Part shown: piece after piece, positions 45,120-54,053 of the stretch
Position numbering within the stretch: the first letter of the stretch is position 1
How the letters are laid out: each line of letters opens with the position of its first letter
Assembly: GCA_020697375.1 (NCBI GenBank)
Contig: JAJFBJ010000012.1
Coordinates: 1 to 55,668, forward strand
Direction: 5' to 3'
Length of the DNA stretch: 55,668 nt
From: Nitrospira sp.
Lineage (GTDB): Bacteria > Nitrospirota > Nitrospiria > Nitrospirales > Nitrospiraceae
Notes under the pieces: generated by a model
The model's input: the letters and a program-made list of their open reading frames with translations, nothing else
The model's database searches: none
What the model was told of the DNA's origin: nothing
Made by a program: the position numbers and the translations under genes

Positions 45120-45387
45120 CAGGATGTTCAACAGGCGGCTTACTTACCCTCCCAACCCCGGCGCGCCAGGACGCGCTCTTATTCCAGGCAAGGCCGCAAT
45201 GAGGTCCACGGCGTGAAGCATAATCAGCGCCGCGGGAGGACATCGGCGAGACGGTCTGTCCCGAGCCGAAGGCATCAGGTTCTTACCTTCCCCACCTCGA
45301 ATTGCCGAGACAGGCTCGGTTCCATGGGGGTACATGGAGGATCTGAACGAGGCGAGAACGCGACCAGCGGACTTTTTCAGCATCCTG
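45120..45387 (+). repeat. MITE-like dispersed repeat, copy 1
   Basis: About 268 bases with imperfect terminal inverted repeats: CAGGATGTTCAACAGG at the left and, read from the other strand, CAGGATGCTGAAAAAGTCCG at the right. The interior shares long blocks with the copy at 50130-50340, for example TTCCAGGCAAGGCCGCA, TGCCGAGACAGGCTC and AGGCGAGAACGCG. It carries about 60 extra bases in the middle. No ORF looks coding. It fills the gap between the lipocalin gene and the propeller gene, starting directly next to the lipocalin stop codon. Confidence 0.8.
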
Positions 45388-46521
45388 TCAGAGCCGCTGA
45401 GTGAATCGTTCGGCGTAACCGGTCAGTTCGACATAACCGCGTCCTGTGACGGCCGCGCCCTGCGCGTGGCCGCTGACGGACACGGCTCCCTCCCAGTAGG
45501 TCACGCGGGTGCTGCGAGCCGTGTGCAATTCTTGATCTGAGAGTAACGATCGAACATCCAAGCTCAGCCCAATCGAGGGCGCGGTGATCAGCCAGCGTTG
45601 TGGGTACCGCGCCTTGGAATGGGGACTGGTCCAATGGGCGAAGGGTTCGATGGTGAGATCCTGCGCGCTAAGCGGCTGAGTTCGTCCGTCGGCAAGGACG
45701 AGCGTCCCGCTTGACGACGGATCAGCCGATCCATCGGACCTCCGCAAGGAATACCACATGAGTTCAGTTGAGTCGCTCAATTGCAGGCTGAACCAATCCC
45801 ATCCCACCATGTCCTGTCCAAGGTCGGCCGAACCGAACTCGTGATCCATCCAACTGAGGCCTGTGACGGTGAAGGTCTCTGCGCCCACTCGAATCTGCCC
45901 TTGGGTCGCCAGTTGAGTGAGTGAATAATAATGCGAGGCCTGCTCCGGGGCCGCTCCTTTGCGGCTGATTCCCTCTCGACCATGCAGCACGGGCGGCTTC
46001 TTCGGAGTCACGCGAAGGTCGACGGCAAAGTGTTCGGTCGCGGCCTGAAGCCTTTGCCGGTTCGGCGTTCGTTCATCGGTTGCGACCGACCAGCGATCGA
46101 TCCACACATGCAAATGGTTTTTGTCGGCGCCGGCCTTGCCGAGGCCTTCACGGCTGAGCTTGTCGGCGTAGTGGAATCGGGCGTTCTTCATGTCCGTCAG
46201 GGCGAAATGGGCGAGGTACAGTTGCTGAATCGACCATTTGGAAGGAAGCGTCTTGACCTGTTCGGGTGGAATGCCACGACGAAAAAATGTGAGTTGAAAT
46301 CCGAAGGGGCGGCCGTCAGCCGCCGTGAGATGGCCGGTGTAATACCACCATTCCGTGCGGAACCTTTCGTGGGCGCCATGATCTTCCGGAAATCGGTACT
46401 GATAGCCAGGCGCGGCGATGTGAAACGGGTGAGGCGGTTCGTTCGTCGCAATGGTCTGAGCGACGGGAGACAGCAGTGCCAGCATCACAACCGAAGCAAA
46501 GCGGAACTTGATTGTCATCAT
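45388..46521 (-). CDS. Lipocalin-like / carotenoid 1,2-hydratase-like exported protein
   Basis: The 377-residue protein starts with a signal peptide (FASVVMLALLSPVAQTIA). The motif TEWWYYTGHL is typical of the AttH/CrtC-like lipocalin superfamily, and GLSWMDHEFGS and DWFSLQLSDSTELMWY mark the second barrel. Two fused lipocalin-like barrels in the periplasm should bind or modify a hydrophobic molecule. Classical AttH lies with the AttEFG transporter; here the nearby ABC system is a different, divergent type. The start may be 46521 or the next ATG three bases later. It is divergent from the LON gene with 176 bases between. Confidence 0.88.
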   Translation of the reverse strand: MMTIKFRFASVVMLALLSPVAQTIATNEPPHPFHIAAPGYQYRFPEDHGAHERFRTEWWYYTGHLTAADGRPFGFQLTFFRRGIPPEQVKTLPSKWSIQQLYLAHFALTDMKNARFHYADKLSREGLGKAGADKNHLHVWIDRWSVATDERTPNRQRLQAATEHFAVDLRVTPKKPPVLHGREGISRKGAAPEQASHYYSLTQLATQGQIRVGAETFTVTGLSWMDHEFGSADLGQDMVGWDWFSLQLSDSTELMWYSLRRSDGSADPSSSGTLVLADGRTQPLSAQDLTIEPFAHWTSPHSKARYPQRWLITAPSIGLSLDVRSLLSDQELHTARSTRVTYWEGAVSVSGHAQGAAVTGRGYVELTGYAERFTQRL

Positions 46522-46697
46522 GTGATCGTCGGCGGTCGGATGGTGGATATTGCCGGTGAGCGTGCGGGCCGTGGCGCCCTAATCCCCTCCGCGATGGCAG
46601 GAACGCCACTGTCCATGCTGGTTTTCGGATGATCGGCGCGCGAGGTGGGCGGCGTAACGTCGTTGACAATTTTGCAAAGCATCAGCTATCGTGAGCC

Positions 46698-47387
46698 ATG
46701 TTTCTTGAGCCGGAACGTGATCAATCAAACCGTGAGCGGGCGGGAAAGGTTCCGTCGTTTCCCGTTCCGGCGCGCATCCCGTTGTTTCCCCTTCCGAACC
46801 TCGTCTTTTTTCCCAAGACCTATTTGCCGCTCCATGTGTTCGAGCCGCGCTATCGTCAGATGGTAACGGATGCGGCGGCAGGAGGGCAATGCATCGGCAT
46901 GGCGCTGCTGAAGGAGGGCTGGGAAGAAACCTATGATGGAAATCCTCCGATATTCTCCGTGGGTTGTGTCGGGCGCTTGGCGAGCGTCCAAACACTGCCC
47001 GATGGCCGCTCCAACATACTTCTCCAAGCCATCGAGCGTTATGAAGTGCGGGAAGAGTTCTACGAAAAAGCGTATCGCGAAGCCCGCGTCATTTTGAAGC
47101 CCCAGGACCCTGCGCTTCCAATGGAACCGGCATTGCGCCGATATTTGACGGATGTCCTGAGCGAATACATCCAGGCGGATGAGCAGGCGTCGCCGCTTCA
47201 CAGCTTGATCAGGCCCGATGTGAGTGACGAGGTGTTCGTGAACTCTCTATCCACCTACCTTGACTGCACCCCGCTTGAAAAGCAGTTCCTGCTGGAGGCG
47301 GAGCACTTGCCGCAGCAGGCCCGGAGACTCAGTGATTTGATCCAGTTCAAGCTGGCAGAGCGGCGCGGCGCCGGAGGCTGGGGGTAA
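46698..47387 (+). CDS. Stand-alone LON substrate-binding domain protein
   Basis: The 229-residue protein matches the N-terminal domain of Lon protease: PARIPLFPLPNLVFFPKTYLP and LHVFEPRYRQMV, with the later FSVGCVGRL and GRSNILLQAIERYEV strands. The ATPase and protease domains are absent, so it binds proteins or peptides without cutting them. Such stand-alone LON domains are widespread but little understood. Its TAA shares a base with the start of the ABC ATPase gene (TAATG), so the two are coupled, a pairing not explained by known function. Confidence 0.9.
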   Translation: MFLEPERDQSNRERAGKVPSFPVPARIPLFPLPNLVFFPKTYLPLHVFEPRYRQMVTDAAAGGQCIGMALLKEGWEETYDGNPPIFSVGCVGRLASVQTLPDGRSNILLQAIERYEVREEFYEKAYREARVILKPQDPALPMEPALRRYLTDVLSEYIQADEQASPLHSLIRPDVSDEVFVNSLSTYLDCTPLEKQFLLEAEHLPQQARRLSDLIQFKLAERRGAGGWG

Positions 47388-48352
47388 TGTCGCGGGCGGT
47401 TGCCATTGAGGTGTCGCATCTCGGCAAGGCGTACGACAAAGTACGGGCAATCGATGATCTTTCCTTTCAAGTCCATACCGGAGAAATTTTCGGTCTGCTT
47501 GGACCGAACGGCGCCGGCAAGAGCACCACCCTCCGCATTCTGATCACACTCCTCCATCCGACCTCCGGGTCGGCAAAGATTCTCGGATTGGATTCAGTGA
47601 AGGATGCGGATCGGGTGCGGCAGACGATCGGATATGTACCTCAGGAACGGGCCATCGACCGGTTTCTGACGGGCAGGGAACACCTCGAACTGCTCGCGGA
47701 TCTTTATCATCTCTCCGGCGACCAAGCTGCCACACGTATCCCTCAATTGCTCAAGCTGGTGGAACTGGAGCAGCATGCCGATCGTCCGGCCAAGACTTAT
47801 TCCGGGGGCATGAAGCGAAAGTTGGATATCGCTTGCGGGTTGTTGCCGGATCCAAAGATCCTCTTTCTCGACGAACCCACCCTCGGTCTGGATGTGCAAA
47901 GCCGACTCCGTATTTGGGACCATGTGCGTGCCATGCGGGAACGCGGCATCACTGTCGTCATGACGACCAACTATCTCGATGAGGCCGATCAACTGTGTGA
48001 CCGCATCGCCATTATCGACGGAGGAATGATCAAGGCCTTAGGATCTCCCGCGGAATTGAAAATCGGATTGGGCGGGGATCTCGTGTCGCTGACGGTGCGC
48101 GAACAGGATCGTGTCGAGACGCTGGCGTCAGCCGTGAAAGCCTTGCCGGCCATCCGCGCCGTGACGACCAGGCCGAATGGCTTGGATATTCGAGTCGATT
48201 CTCCCGAGAAGGCCTTGCCGGCCATTCTGGAGGCGGCCAATCGTCTGACCTGTCAGCTGGAATTCATCGATTACCATCGGCCGCGTCTGGACGACGTATT
48301 CATTTCATACACCGGCCGGTCTATCAAGGACGAAGCCGCTACGGAGGAGTGA
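47387..48352 (+). CDS. ABC transporter ATPase, DrrA/ABC-2 export type
   Basis: GPNGAGKSTTLRIL (Walker A), KTYSGGMKRKLDIA (signature) and ILFLDEPTLGLD (Walker B) are intact. The 321-residue length and the C-terminal extension, ending in PRLDDVFISYTGRSI, are typical of ATPases that pair with ABC-2 permeases for drug or lipid export. The permease gene follows after 21 bases. It is coupled to the LON gene upstream. Confidence 0.93.
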   Translation: MSRAVAIEVSHLGKAYDKVRAIDDLSFQVHTGEIFGLLGPNGAGKSTTLRILITLLHPTSGSAKILGLDSVKDADRVRQTIGYVPQERAIDRFLTGREHLELLADLYHLSGDQAATRIPQLLKLVELEQHADRPAKTYSGGMKRKLDIACGLLPDPKILFLDEPTLGLDVQSRLRIWDHVRAMRERGITVVMTTNYLDEADQLCDRIAIIDGGMIKALGSPAELKIGLGGDLVSLTVREQDRVETLASAVKALPAIRAVTTRPNGLDIRVDSPEKALPAILEAANRLTCQLEFIDYHRPRLDDVFISYTGRSIKDEAATEE

Positions 48353-48373
48353 GGCTGGAGCAGGACGGGAGCT

Positions 48374-49153
48374 ATGCGACAATACTGGCAGGAAATCAGG
48401 GCTCTCACAATGCGCTGGGTGCGGCGTCTGAGCCGTGAAAAGTTCAGCATGCTCTTTACGCTGGTGCAGCCGATGTTGTTCTGGCTGATTTTCTTCGGCA
48501 ATCTGTTCCAGCGCGCCGCGGATACGCAAGTTACCCAGGCGCCTACCTACATCAGCTTCCTGGCCGCCGGTGTGGTGATCATGACCGTGCTCAATAATGG
48601 CTTGGCGGGGGGCGTCGATCTGCTCTTCGACAAGGAAAACGGGTTTCTTGAGCGGCTGATGTCCACGCCGATCCATCGGAGTTCCGTGATCCTGAGCCGG
48701 TTCATTTTCGTGATGACCATTACCTCCCTGCAGGTTCTGGTCATTCTTGCCGTCGCCTGGTTGTTCGGGGTGCAGCCTGCCACTGGCCTATTGGGAATTG
48801 CGACGATCCTGTTCATCGGCATGATGTTCGGCGTCGGTCTGACGGCGATTTCGATGGCGATGGCCTTTTCCGTGAAGAGCCACGGCGATTTCTTTTCCGT
48901 GCTAGGCTTTCTCTCCTTACCGATGATTTTTCTAAGCTCGGCATTGGTACCCCTGAATGCGATGCCTGGCTGGATGGGATTTCTCGCGCAATTCAACCCC
49001 ATGACCTGGGCGATCGATGCGGTGCGCCCGTTGATTTTGCAGGGATGGACCGAAGCATTACCCCATGTTGGAATGGTGATCGTAGTGATGGTGCTGTTCG
49101 ATGCCCTCTGCCTCTACGGAGGTGCGCGCGCCTTTCGACGGGCGATCGGGTGA
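48374..49153 (+). CDS. ABC-2 type permease of the same exporter
   Basis: The 259-residue protein has about six membrane helices with typical ABC-2 phrases: LFTLVQPMLFWLIFFGNLF, LFDKENGFLERLMSTPI, and LSLPMIFLSSALVPLNAMP. It should form a dimeric channel driven by the ATPase upstream. The substrate is unknown. The downstream SirB1-like gene starts 115 bases later on the same strand and may or may not share the transcript. Confidence 0.92.
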   Translation: MRQYWQEIRALTMRWVRRLSREKFSMLFTLVQPMLFWLIFFGNLFQRAADTQVTQAPTYISFLAAGVVIMTVLNNGLAGGVDLLFDKENGFLERLMSTPIHRSSVILSRFIFVMTITSLQVLVILAVAWLFGVQPATGLLGIATILFIGMMFGVGLTAISMAMAFSVKSHGDFFSVLGFLSLPMIFLSSALVPLNAMPGWMGFLAQFNPMTWAIDAVRPLILQGWTEALPHVGMVIVVMVLFDALCLYGGARAFRRAIG

Positions 49154-49268
49154 GCCGATGTTGAAAGAAGGAGACGGGCTCAACGCATGGCATGAATCTC
49201 CGTGGTATCAGGGGCCGCGATGTGGTTTCTTACGATTCGAGTAGGGTTTGGTGGGACAAGGTACCTCC

Positions 49269-50129
49269 ATGTTCGTGAATGAAACCCAAATCCGCGCTTT
49301 GATCCGGCTCCTCGGCGATGAGGATGAACGGATCGTCAAAACTATCAGCGGCAGGCTGATCGATCTGGGCGACTCCGCCGTCCCGTTATTACAAGAAGCC
49401 GAGATCGAGCAACCGGACATGGCTGATCGCATCGTCACTGTATTGGAGGAAATCCGCGGGACGAAGCTGGAGGAGGAGCTCCGTGACTTGGTCGCGCAAC
49501 CGGACCATCACGACGATCTAGAAACGGGCGCCTTTATCCTGGCGCGCTACGCCTATCCGACTCTGGAGGTTCAGACTTATAGGGATGAACTGGATCGAAT
49601 GGCTCGGAATGTGCGGGAGCAGATTGGGTCACGCGTCTCCGGGGAAGAAACCGTCAAGGCCCTCAACCGGTACCTCTTCACGGAAGCAGGTTTCAAAGGA
49701 AATACCAAGAATTACTACGAGGTCGAAAACAGTTATCTCAATTGCGTCATCGACCGTCGGACGGGAATTCCTATCAGCCTTTCGACCCTGTACCTCCTCA
49801 TCGGCCGGCGCTTGCATTTGCCGGTGCAAGGCATCGGCATGCCCGGTCATTTCCTGGTGAAGTTCGATTCGGAGAAATACAAAATTTTTATCGACTGTTT
49901 TAACGGAGGCGCTCTCCTGACCGAAAAAAACTGCGCCCGTTTTCTGACGGAAGCCGGATATGGGTTCGAAGACCGTTTCCTTCAGAAAAGTTCCACGCGT
50001 GCGATTCTGGCCCGCATGATAAAAAATTTGCTGGCGATCTACAACAAGCTGGACGATCCGTTGAAAAAGACCCGCCTCTCCCGGTTTATTGAAATACTGG
50101 GCTGTGAACAGCGAGAAGACGGGCTCTAG
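49269..50129 (+). CDS. SirB1-like / transglutaminase-core-2 protein
   Basis: The 286-residue protein has a helical N-terminal half with HEAT-like periodicity, then the SirB1/Transglut_core2 domain: YEVENSYLNCVIDRRTGIPIS, YLLIGRRLHLPVQGIGMPGHFLVKF and FIDCFNGGALLT. Members of this family have no firm function. Residues typical of an active transglutaminase are only partly visible. The ATG at 49269 is preferred to the GTG-like start at 49248. The repeat copy 2 begins directly after its TAG. Confidence 0.87.
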   Translation: MFVNETQIRALIRLLGDEDERIVKTISGRLIDLGDSAVPLLQEAEIEQPDMADRIVTVLEEIRGTKLEEELRDLVAQPDHHDDLETGAFILARYAYPTLEVQTYRDELDRMARNVREQIGSRVSGEETVKALNRYLFTEAGFKGNTKNYYEVENSYLNCVIDRRTGIPISLSTLYLLIGRRLHLPVQGIGMPGHFLVKFDSEKYKIFIDCFNGGALLTEKNCARFLTEAGYGFEDRFLQKSSTRAILARMIKNLLAIYNKLDDPLKKTRLSRFIEILGCEQREDGL

Positions 50130-50340
50130 CCAGGCTGTTCAAACAGGTCGCCGGCCGCGTTCTCGCCTCGGTCAGATCCTCAACGTACTGCCATGGGAAT
50201 AGAGCCTGTCTCGGCAGGCTCAGGACGGGCGGGTAAGACCGTGACGCCTCGGGCCTCACTCGCTGCGGCCTTGCCTGGAACAAAGCGCGTCTTAGCGCAC
50301 CGGGTTGGGCGGGTAAGAAGGTCGCCTTTTGAGCATCCTA
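50130..50340 (-). repeat. MITE-like dispersed repeat, copy 2 (inverted)
   Basis: About 211 bases in the opposite orientation to copy 1. The ends read CCAGGCTGTTCAAACAGG and, on the other strand, TAGGATGCTCAAAAGGCG, again imperfect terminal inverted repeats. Inside is a perfect hairpin, GAGCCTG (50202-50208) with CAGGCTC (50215-50221). It begins directly after the SirB1-like TAG. The following 50341-50452 shows no gene or clear signal. Confidence 0.8.
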
Positions 50341-50452
50341 GACCCTGTTCTAGCCCGGAGTATTCTTCAAGACCTGCTTCGGACCTATGTGCGAGAACTC
50401 CGGCGGGAGTCGGTCTCAAACGACTCGTTGCGGCATTCATGAATAACTCGGG

Positions 50453-51211
50453 CTAGGCACGCAGGGCGAGTAAATCCCGCGCCATCCGAACCTTCCCCGA
50501 GAAGTAGTTCCTCGCCTGCCCACGCACGTCATACCGTTCCGCAATCGGATAAAAATGAGACAGCACAAGCTGATTGACTCCCGCTTCCTCCGCCACACGG
50601 CCGCAAAGCCCGGCATGCAAATGTCCATTCCCCGGTTGGTTTTCCGGGAAAGAACAATCCAGGATCGCCACGTTCGCCTCATGGCAAAGCCGAACCAGGC
50701 TCTCGCAGTAGAGCGAATCGCCGGAATAGGCCACGACATGGTTCTGATATTCGATTCGATAACCAACGCAGTGGAGGCGGGGCGCATGGACAACCGTCGC
50801 GGGACGGATTCGAGTATCTCCTAGCCGGAAGCCGCGATCGGACACTTCTCGAATGGTGACGCGAAACGGCGCCCTGTTGAAACTCGGAAACGTCGCCATC
50901 ATGGTCCTCATCAAATGGCTGGTCCCTCGCGGACCGATGAGGGTCAGAGGCGGCCTGCTGCCGCCCTGGTATTTGCAAAAAATAACGGCGTCGAAAAAGA
51001 AGGGAATGAAGTCGGCGAAGTGATCGGCGTGAAAATGGGAAAATAGGATATGCGTAATGCGATGGCGGTCTACGCCGGTCTTGATCAAGTTGTAAAGCGT
51101 ACGTGGCCCGAAATCCAACAGGAACGTGTGGTCGGTTTGAATGAGATACCCCGCCGCGGCTCGTGAAGGATGGACGTTTGTCCCGGAACCCAGGACCGTG
51201 ACCGGAATCAT
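50453..51211 (-). CDS. MBL-fold hydrolase, RNase Z-like
   Basis: The HFHADHFADF motif (HxHxDH) binds two zinc ions, and later YSGDS and LSHFYP supply further ligands. The 252-residue protein resembles RNase Z/ElaC-type hydrolases but is shorter and lacks a clear exosite arm, so tRNA 3' processing is not certain; a phosphodiesterase or sulfatase-like role is possible. Its start overlaps the MarR gene by four bases, so both are transcribed together. Confidence 0.87.
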   Translation of the reverse strand: MIPVTVLGSGTNVHPSRAAAGYLIQTDHTFLLDFGPRTLYNLIKTGVDRHRITHILFSHFHADHFADFIPFFFDAVIFCKYQGGSRPPLTLIGPRGTSHLMRTMMATFPSFNRAPFRVTIREVSDRGFRLGDTRIRPATVVHAPRLHCVGYRIEYQNHVVAYSGDSLYCESLVRLCHEANVAILDCSFPENQPGNGHLHAGLCGRVAEEAGVNQLVLSHFYPIAERYDVRGQARNYFSGKVRMARDLLALRA

Positions 51212-51666
51212 GACAAGGGCGCCTCCTGGAAGCTCTGCCGCAAGCGCAGCAAGAGGATGCGTAGCTGTTCTGCTTCCTCCTTGTTCAGCGCGCGTTCGAA
51301 GTACGGGCGAATGAAGGCGATGTGCGCGGCGAAGGTGGTTCGAAACAGCCGGTCCCCCTTTTCTGTGAGGCGGATCCTCGTGCTCCTCCTGTCGGCCGCC
51401 ACCGGCATGCGGCGGATCAATCCCTTGGCCGCCAGACGGTCCAGCACGCCGGTCAGGGTTCCCTTGGTCACCAATGTGGCGGCCGATAGTTCCGCGCAGG
51501 TCAGGCCTTCGGTATCGCCCAGAGTGGCGATCACGTCGAATTGCGAAGGGGTAAGCTGCAACGAACGCACGTGGCGACTGTCCGTGCGCCAGAAAGAGAG
51601 GTAGGCTTCGACCAACGGGCGTAGGACTTTGAGGTGCGGATCGTCTTTGAGGTCGGGAAGTTCCAC
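51208..51666 (-). CDS. MarR-family transcriptional regulator
   Basis: The 152-residue protein has the winged-helix pattern LTPSQFDVIATLGDTEGLTCAEL, TLVTKGTLTGVLDRLAAKGLI and the wing RRMPVAADRRSTRIRLTEKG. MarR proteins often repress their own operon and respond to small molecules. It heads the unit with the MBL-fold gene, overlapping it by four bases, so the hydrolase is the likely target. The effector cannot be predicted. No clear palindrome stands out upstream. Confidence 0.92.
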   Translation of the reverse strand: MELPDLKDDPHLKVLRPLVEAYLSFWRTDSRHVRSLQLTPSQFDVIATLGDTEGLTCAELSAATLVTKGTLTGVLDRLAAKGLIRRMPVAADRRSTRIRLTEKGDRLFRTTFAAHIAFIRPYFERALNKEEAEQLRILLLRLRQSFQEAPLS

Positions 51667-51765
51667 TGCGCGCGCAGCCTAGTCACCGGACCCTGTGCCT
51701 GTCAAGCGTCGCGCGGCGCATGTCCGTTGACGCCGCGAGGAGAGGCCCTCTATCATGTCGCGGCC

Positions 51766-52398
51766 ATGCATCGTCATCCGCAATGCGGCCAAGCCAACCT
51801 GACCGCCATCCTCCTGCTACTCGGCCTCGTGGTCTCCGGCGTCTGGGTATGGAAGCGTCTCTCGCCGGAGGTGCAGGATGTCGTTATCGATCAGGCCATT
51901 CCTATGGCGACGCTCCTTTTGGCGCTGCTGGTCGTCGTCTGGATCATCATTGCGAAGATCAAGAAACGGCGTAACCGGCGGACAGAACGGACTCGGCTGA
52001 TCCGGCTGTTCGACGCTCAGAAATCGGCTGAGAAACGACTCGAATTGGCCTTCGCCGTCATCGAGGTGAACGAATATCAACGCGCCGGTCTCGAGTCGGT
52101 CGCGCCGCAGCTTCAGGAATTATTCGTGACGACATTGAAGCGGGCGTTGGGAGACAAACAGCATCGGGTGCGTGGAATGGCGGCCAGCCACCTGGGTGTA
52201 ATCGGAGATGAAACTGCCGTGGCTCATTTGTTGACCGCGCTGGAGGATGACCATGCCTACGTGCGTTCCAGCGCCGCGCTGGCTCTTGGACGCATGCGCG
52301 CATCCGCCGCGAAGCAGAGGTTGGAATACGTCAGCAAGGAAGATTGGGATCAAACGGTGCGGAGCCGGGCTCGCGAGGCGTTGGAGCGCATACGCTAA
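51766..52398 (+). CDS. Membrane protein with HEAT repeats
   Basis: Two helices (LTAILLLLGLVVSGVWVW and ATLLLALLVVVWIIIAKI) anchor the protein, with a basic patch KKRRNRRTERTR after the second. The C-terminal part holds HEAT-like repeats, for example HRVRGMAASHLGVIGDETAV and AYVRSSAALALGRMRASAA. They should face the cytosol and bind a partner. The start at 51766 is the first believable ATG; the open frame upstream overlaps the MarR promoter. About 210 residues. Confidence 0.8.
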   Translation: MHRHPQCGQANLTAILLLLGLVVSGVWVWKRLSPEVQDVVIDQAIPMATLLLALLVVVWIIIAKIKKRRNRRTERTRLIRLFDAQKSAEKRLELAFAVIEVNEYQRAGLESVAPQLQELFVTTLKRALGDKQHRVRGMAASHLGVIGDETAVAHLLTALEDDHAYVRSSAALALGRMRASAAKQRLEYVSKEDWDQTVRSRAREALERIR

Positions 52399-52430
52399 CC
52401 ATTGAGGGGAGGCGGGAAGCGGCAGGTCGA

Positions 52431-53267
52431 TCAAGCGGCCGTCCAATCGAGCACGACGATTTCAGGGGTGCAATTTATCCGGACGGGAAGGACCGACCAT
52501 CCCAGTCCGCGATTGACGTACAAGCGATGGTCTCCTTTTCGGTACAGGCCGTTGGTCCGTCCGTGACAGCCTGGGGGTAACCAAAACGTCGGGATGCAGG
52601 GAAACCGCCATTGCCCGGCATGGCTATGTCCGCAGAGGGTCAGATCGACGCGATGCTGGTGCGTGAGCTGATCCAGAATGTTAGGCGCATGCGCCAGCAC
52701 CAAGGTAAAGCGCCCAGGTTTCAGCGGCGGAATGCAATGGAGGTCGGCCCGGTGAAGTGATGGATCGTCAAGGCCGACAATCGCCAGCTCTCCTCCCTCC
52801 AGGGGAAGGAACGTGACTTGGTTCACCAGCAACGTCACTTTGCGGCGGTCGAAGTGTTCGGCGAATTCATCGATACGAACGCCGCTGTAGTGGTCATGGT
52901 TGCCGAGGGTGACGAAGACAGGAGCGAGCCGCCGTAATTCGGTCAAAAAACGGAGCACGTGCGGAAGACCGTCACGGACATTCACGAGATCGCCGGTGAT
53001 AAAAATCCAGTCCGGTGCATACTCTGCGACGGTACGGACGATGGCGCGGTGTCTCGGACGATAACGATCCAAATGCAAATCGCTGAGGTGCACCGCGCGG
53101 CGCCCCGCGAGGGAAGGATGAACCAGCGGAAGACGTGTCACGGCCGTTGTGGAGCAGCCGACTTCGAGACCGGGCATCAGATTGAAGAGGTGATGGAAGG
53201 GGCGGCTCAACCAGTGGCCGATCCAGACTCTCGCGAGTTCTTGCCACCGCATCAGGCCGGCGATCAT
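52431..53267 (-). CDS. Metallophosphoesterase, YaeI-like
   Basis: The calcineurin-like motifs are complete: HLSDLHLDRY, FITGDLVN, LGNHDHYSG and LCGHSHAGQ. The 278-residue protein has a short hydrophobic N-terminus and resembles YaeI-type phosphodiesterases that act on membrane lipids or envelope intermediates. The substrate is not predictable. It overlaps the upstream exported-protein gene by four bases (ATGA). Confidence 0.9.
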   Translation of the reverse strand: MIAGLMRWQELARVWIGHWLSRPFHHLFNLMPGLEVGCSTTAVTRLPLVHPSLAGRRAVHLSDLHLDRYRPRHRAIVRTVAEYAPDWIFITGDLVNVRDGLPHVLRFLTELRRLAPVFVTLGNHDHYSGVRIDEFAEHFDRRKVTLLVNQVTFLPLEGGELAIVGLDDPSLHRADLHCIPPLKPGRFTLVLAHAPNILDQLTHQHRVDLTLCGHSHAGQWRFPCIPTFWLPPGCHGRTNGLYRKGDHRLYVNRGLGWSVLPVRINCTPEIVVLDWTAA

Positions 53268-53932
53268 TCCATGACCCGGTTCAAATCGGCTCTGTCTGCC
53301 TGGGTCACGCGATAGCCTTGATCATACAATTTGCCCATGCCGGCCATCAGCGCTTCCATGCCACGCGCGGCGTGGAGCGTATCGAAACTCGACGTGAGGG
53401 AACGAAGGTGAGCATCCGCGCCAAGGGACGGCTCGGATGATAAGTCGAGTGCCAAAAGGACGTCCTGCAACTCTTTGGTGCTATAGATGGAATTGTCATC
53501 GCCATCGCCCACCAGAGCGAATTCATAAAAGGTCAGGGTGACCGACAGAAAGGCCTGGGTGCGTTGGAAGTCGGCGCGGACTGCATCGAGTCCGCCGGGA
53601 TAGCGAGTGCGGCAGCCGGCCGGTTCCTTTTCAGGGTCGGTCGGAGTCCCTGGGGAATCGTCTGACCGGTGGGTCCAGGCGATGCTCTGCACGGCCGGTG
53701 GCGTCGGCCGCTGGCGCAACTGCTTGTAAAACCAATTCACGCATTGGCTGGCGGCTGCAAAGGCCTGCTTATCGCTGTCGGCTTGCCGCTGGATATGCTG
53801 CGTGAAGTGAGCGAACACATCAAGACCGCTTAGTGGTATGGCGGCCATGAGGGGGGCCATGGAGCCTGCCGTGAGGGAGCAGATTACGATCCAGGCCGCA
53901 ATGCATATATTGGCGAATGGAGTCTGCATCAT
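53264..53932 (-). CDS. Exported hypothetical protein coupled to the phosphoesterase
   Basis: The 222-residue product begins with a hydrophobic signal (IAAWIVICSLTAGSMAPLMAA) and has no membrane helices after it, so it is likely periplasmic. Two cysteines (QCVNWF and AGCRTRYPGG) could pair. I recognise no family. The coupling to the metallophosphoesterase by a 4-base overlap suggests a joint envelope task. It is divergent from truD, with 121 bases between. Confidence 0.72.
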   Translation of the reverse strand: MMQTPFANICIAAWIVICSLTAGSMAPLMAAIPLSGLDVFAHFTQHIQRQADSDKQAFAAASQCVNWFYKQLRQRPTPPAVQSIAWTHRSDDSPGTPTDPEKEPAGCRTRYPGGLDAVRADFQRTQAFLSVTLTFYEFALVGDGDDNSIYSTKELQDVLLALDLSSEPSLGADAHLRSLTSSFDTLHAARGMEALMAGMGKLYDQGYRVTQADRADLNRVME

Positions 53933-54053
53933 GATCGTTCATCCTGGAATATAAACGGGCTGTACAGCTTCTCTGGAGTATAACACGGGTGGTCTTGCTG
54001 GTTGCCCCATTGTCAATCAATTTCCGACACATCAGGATGGAGAAGGAACCGTC

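Noticed and set aside
45388..50129. Composite transposon bounded by the two repeats
   Set aside because: No transposase or integrase between the copies and no clear target-site duplication around the pair.
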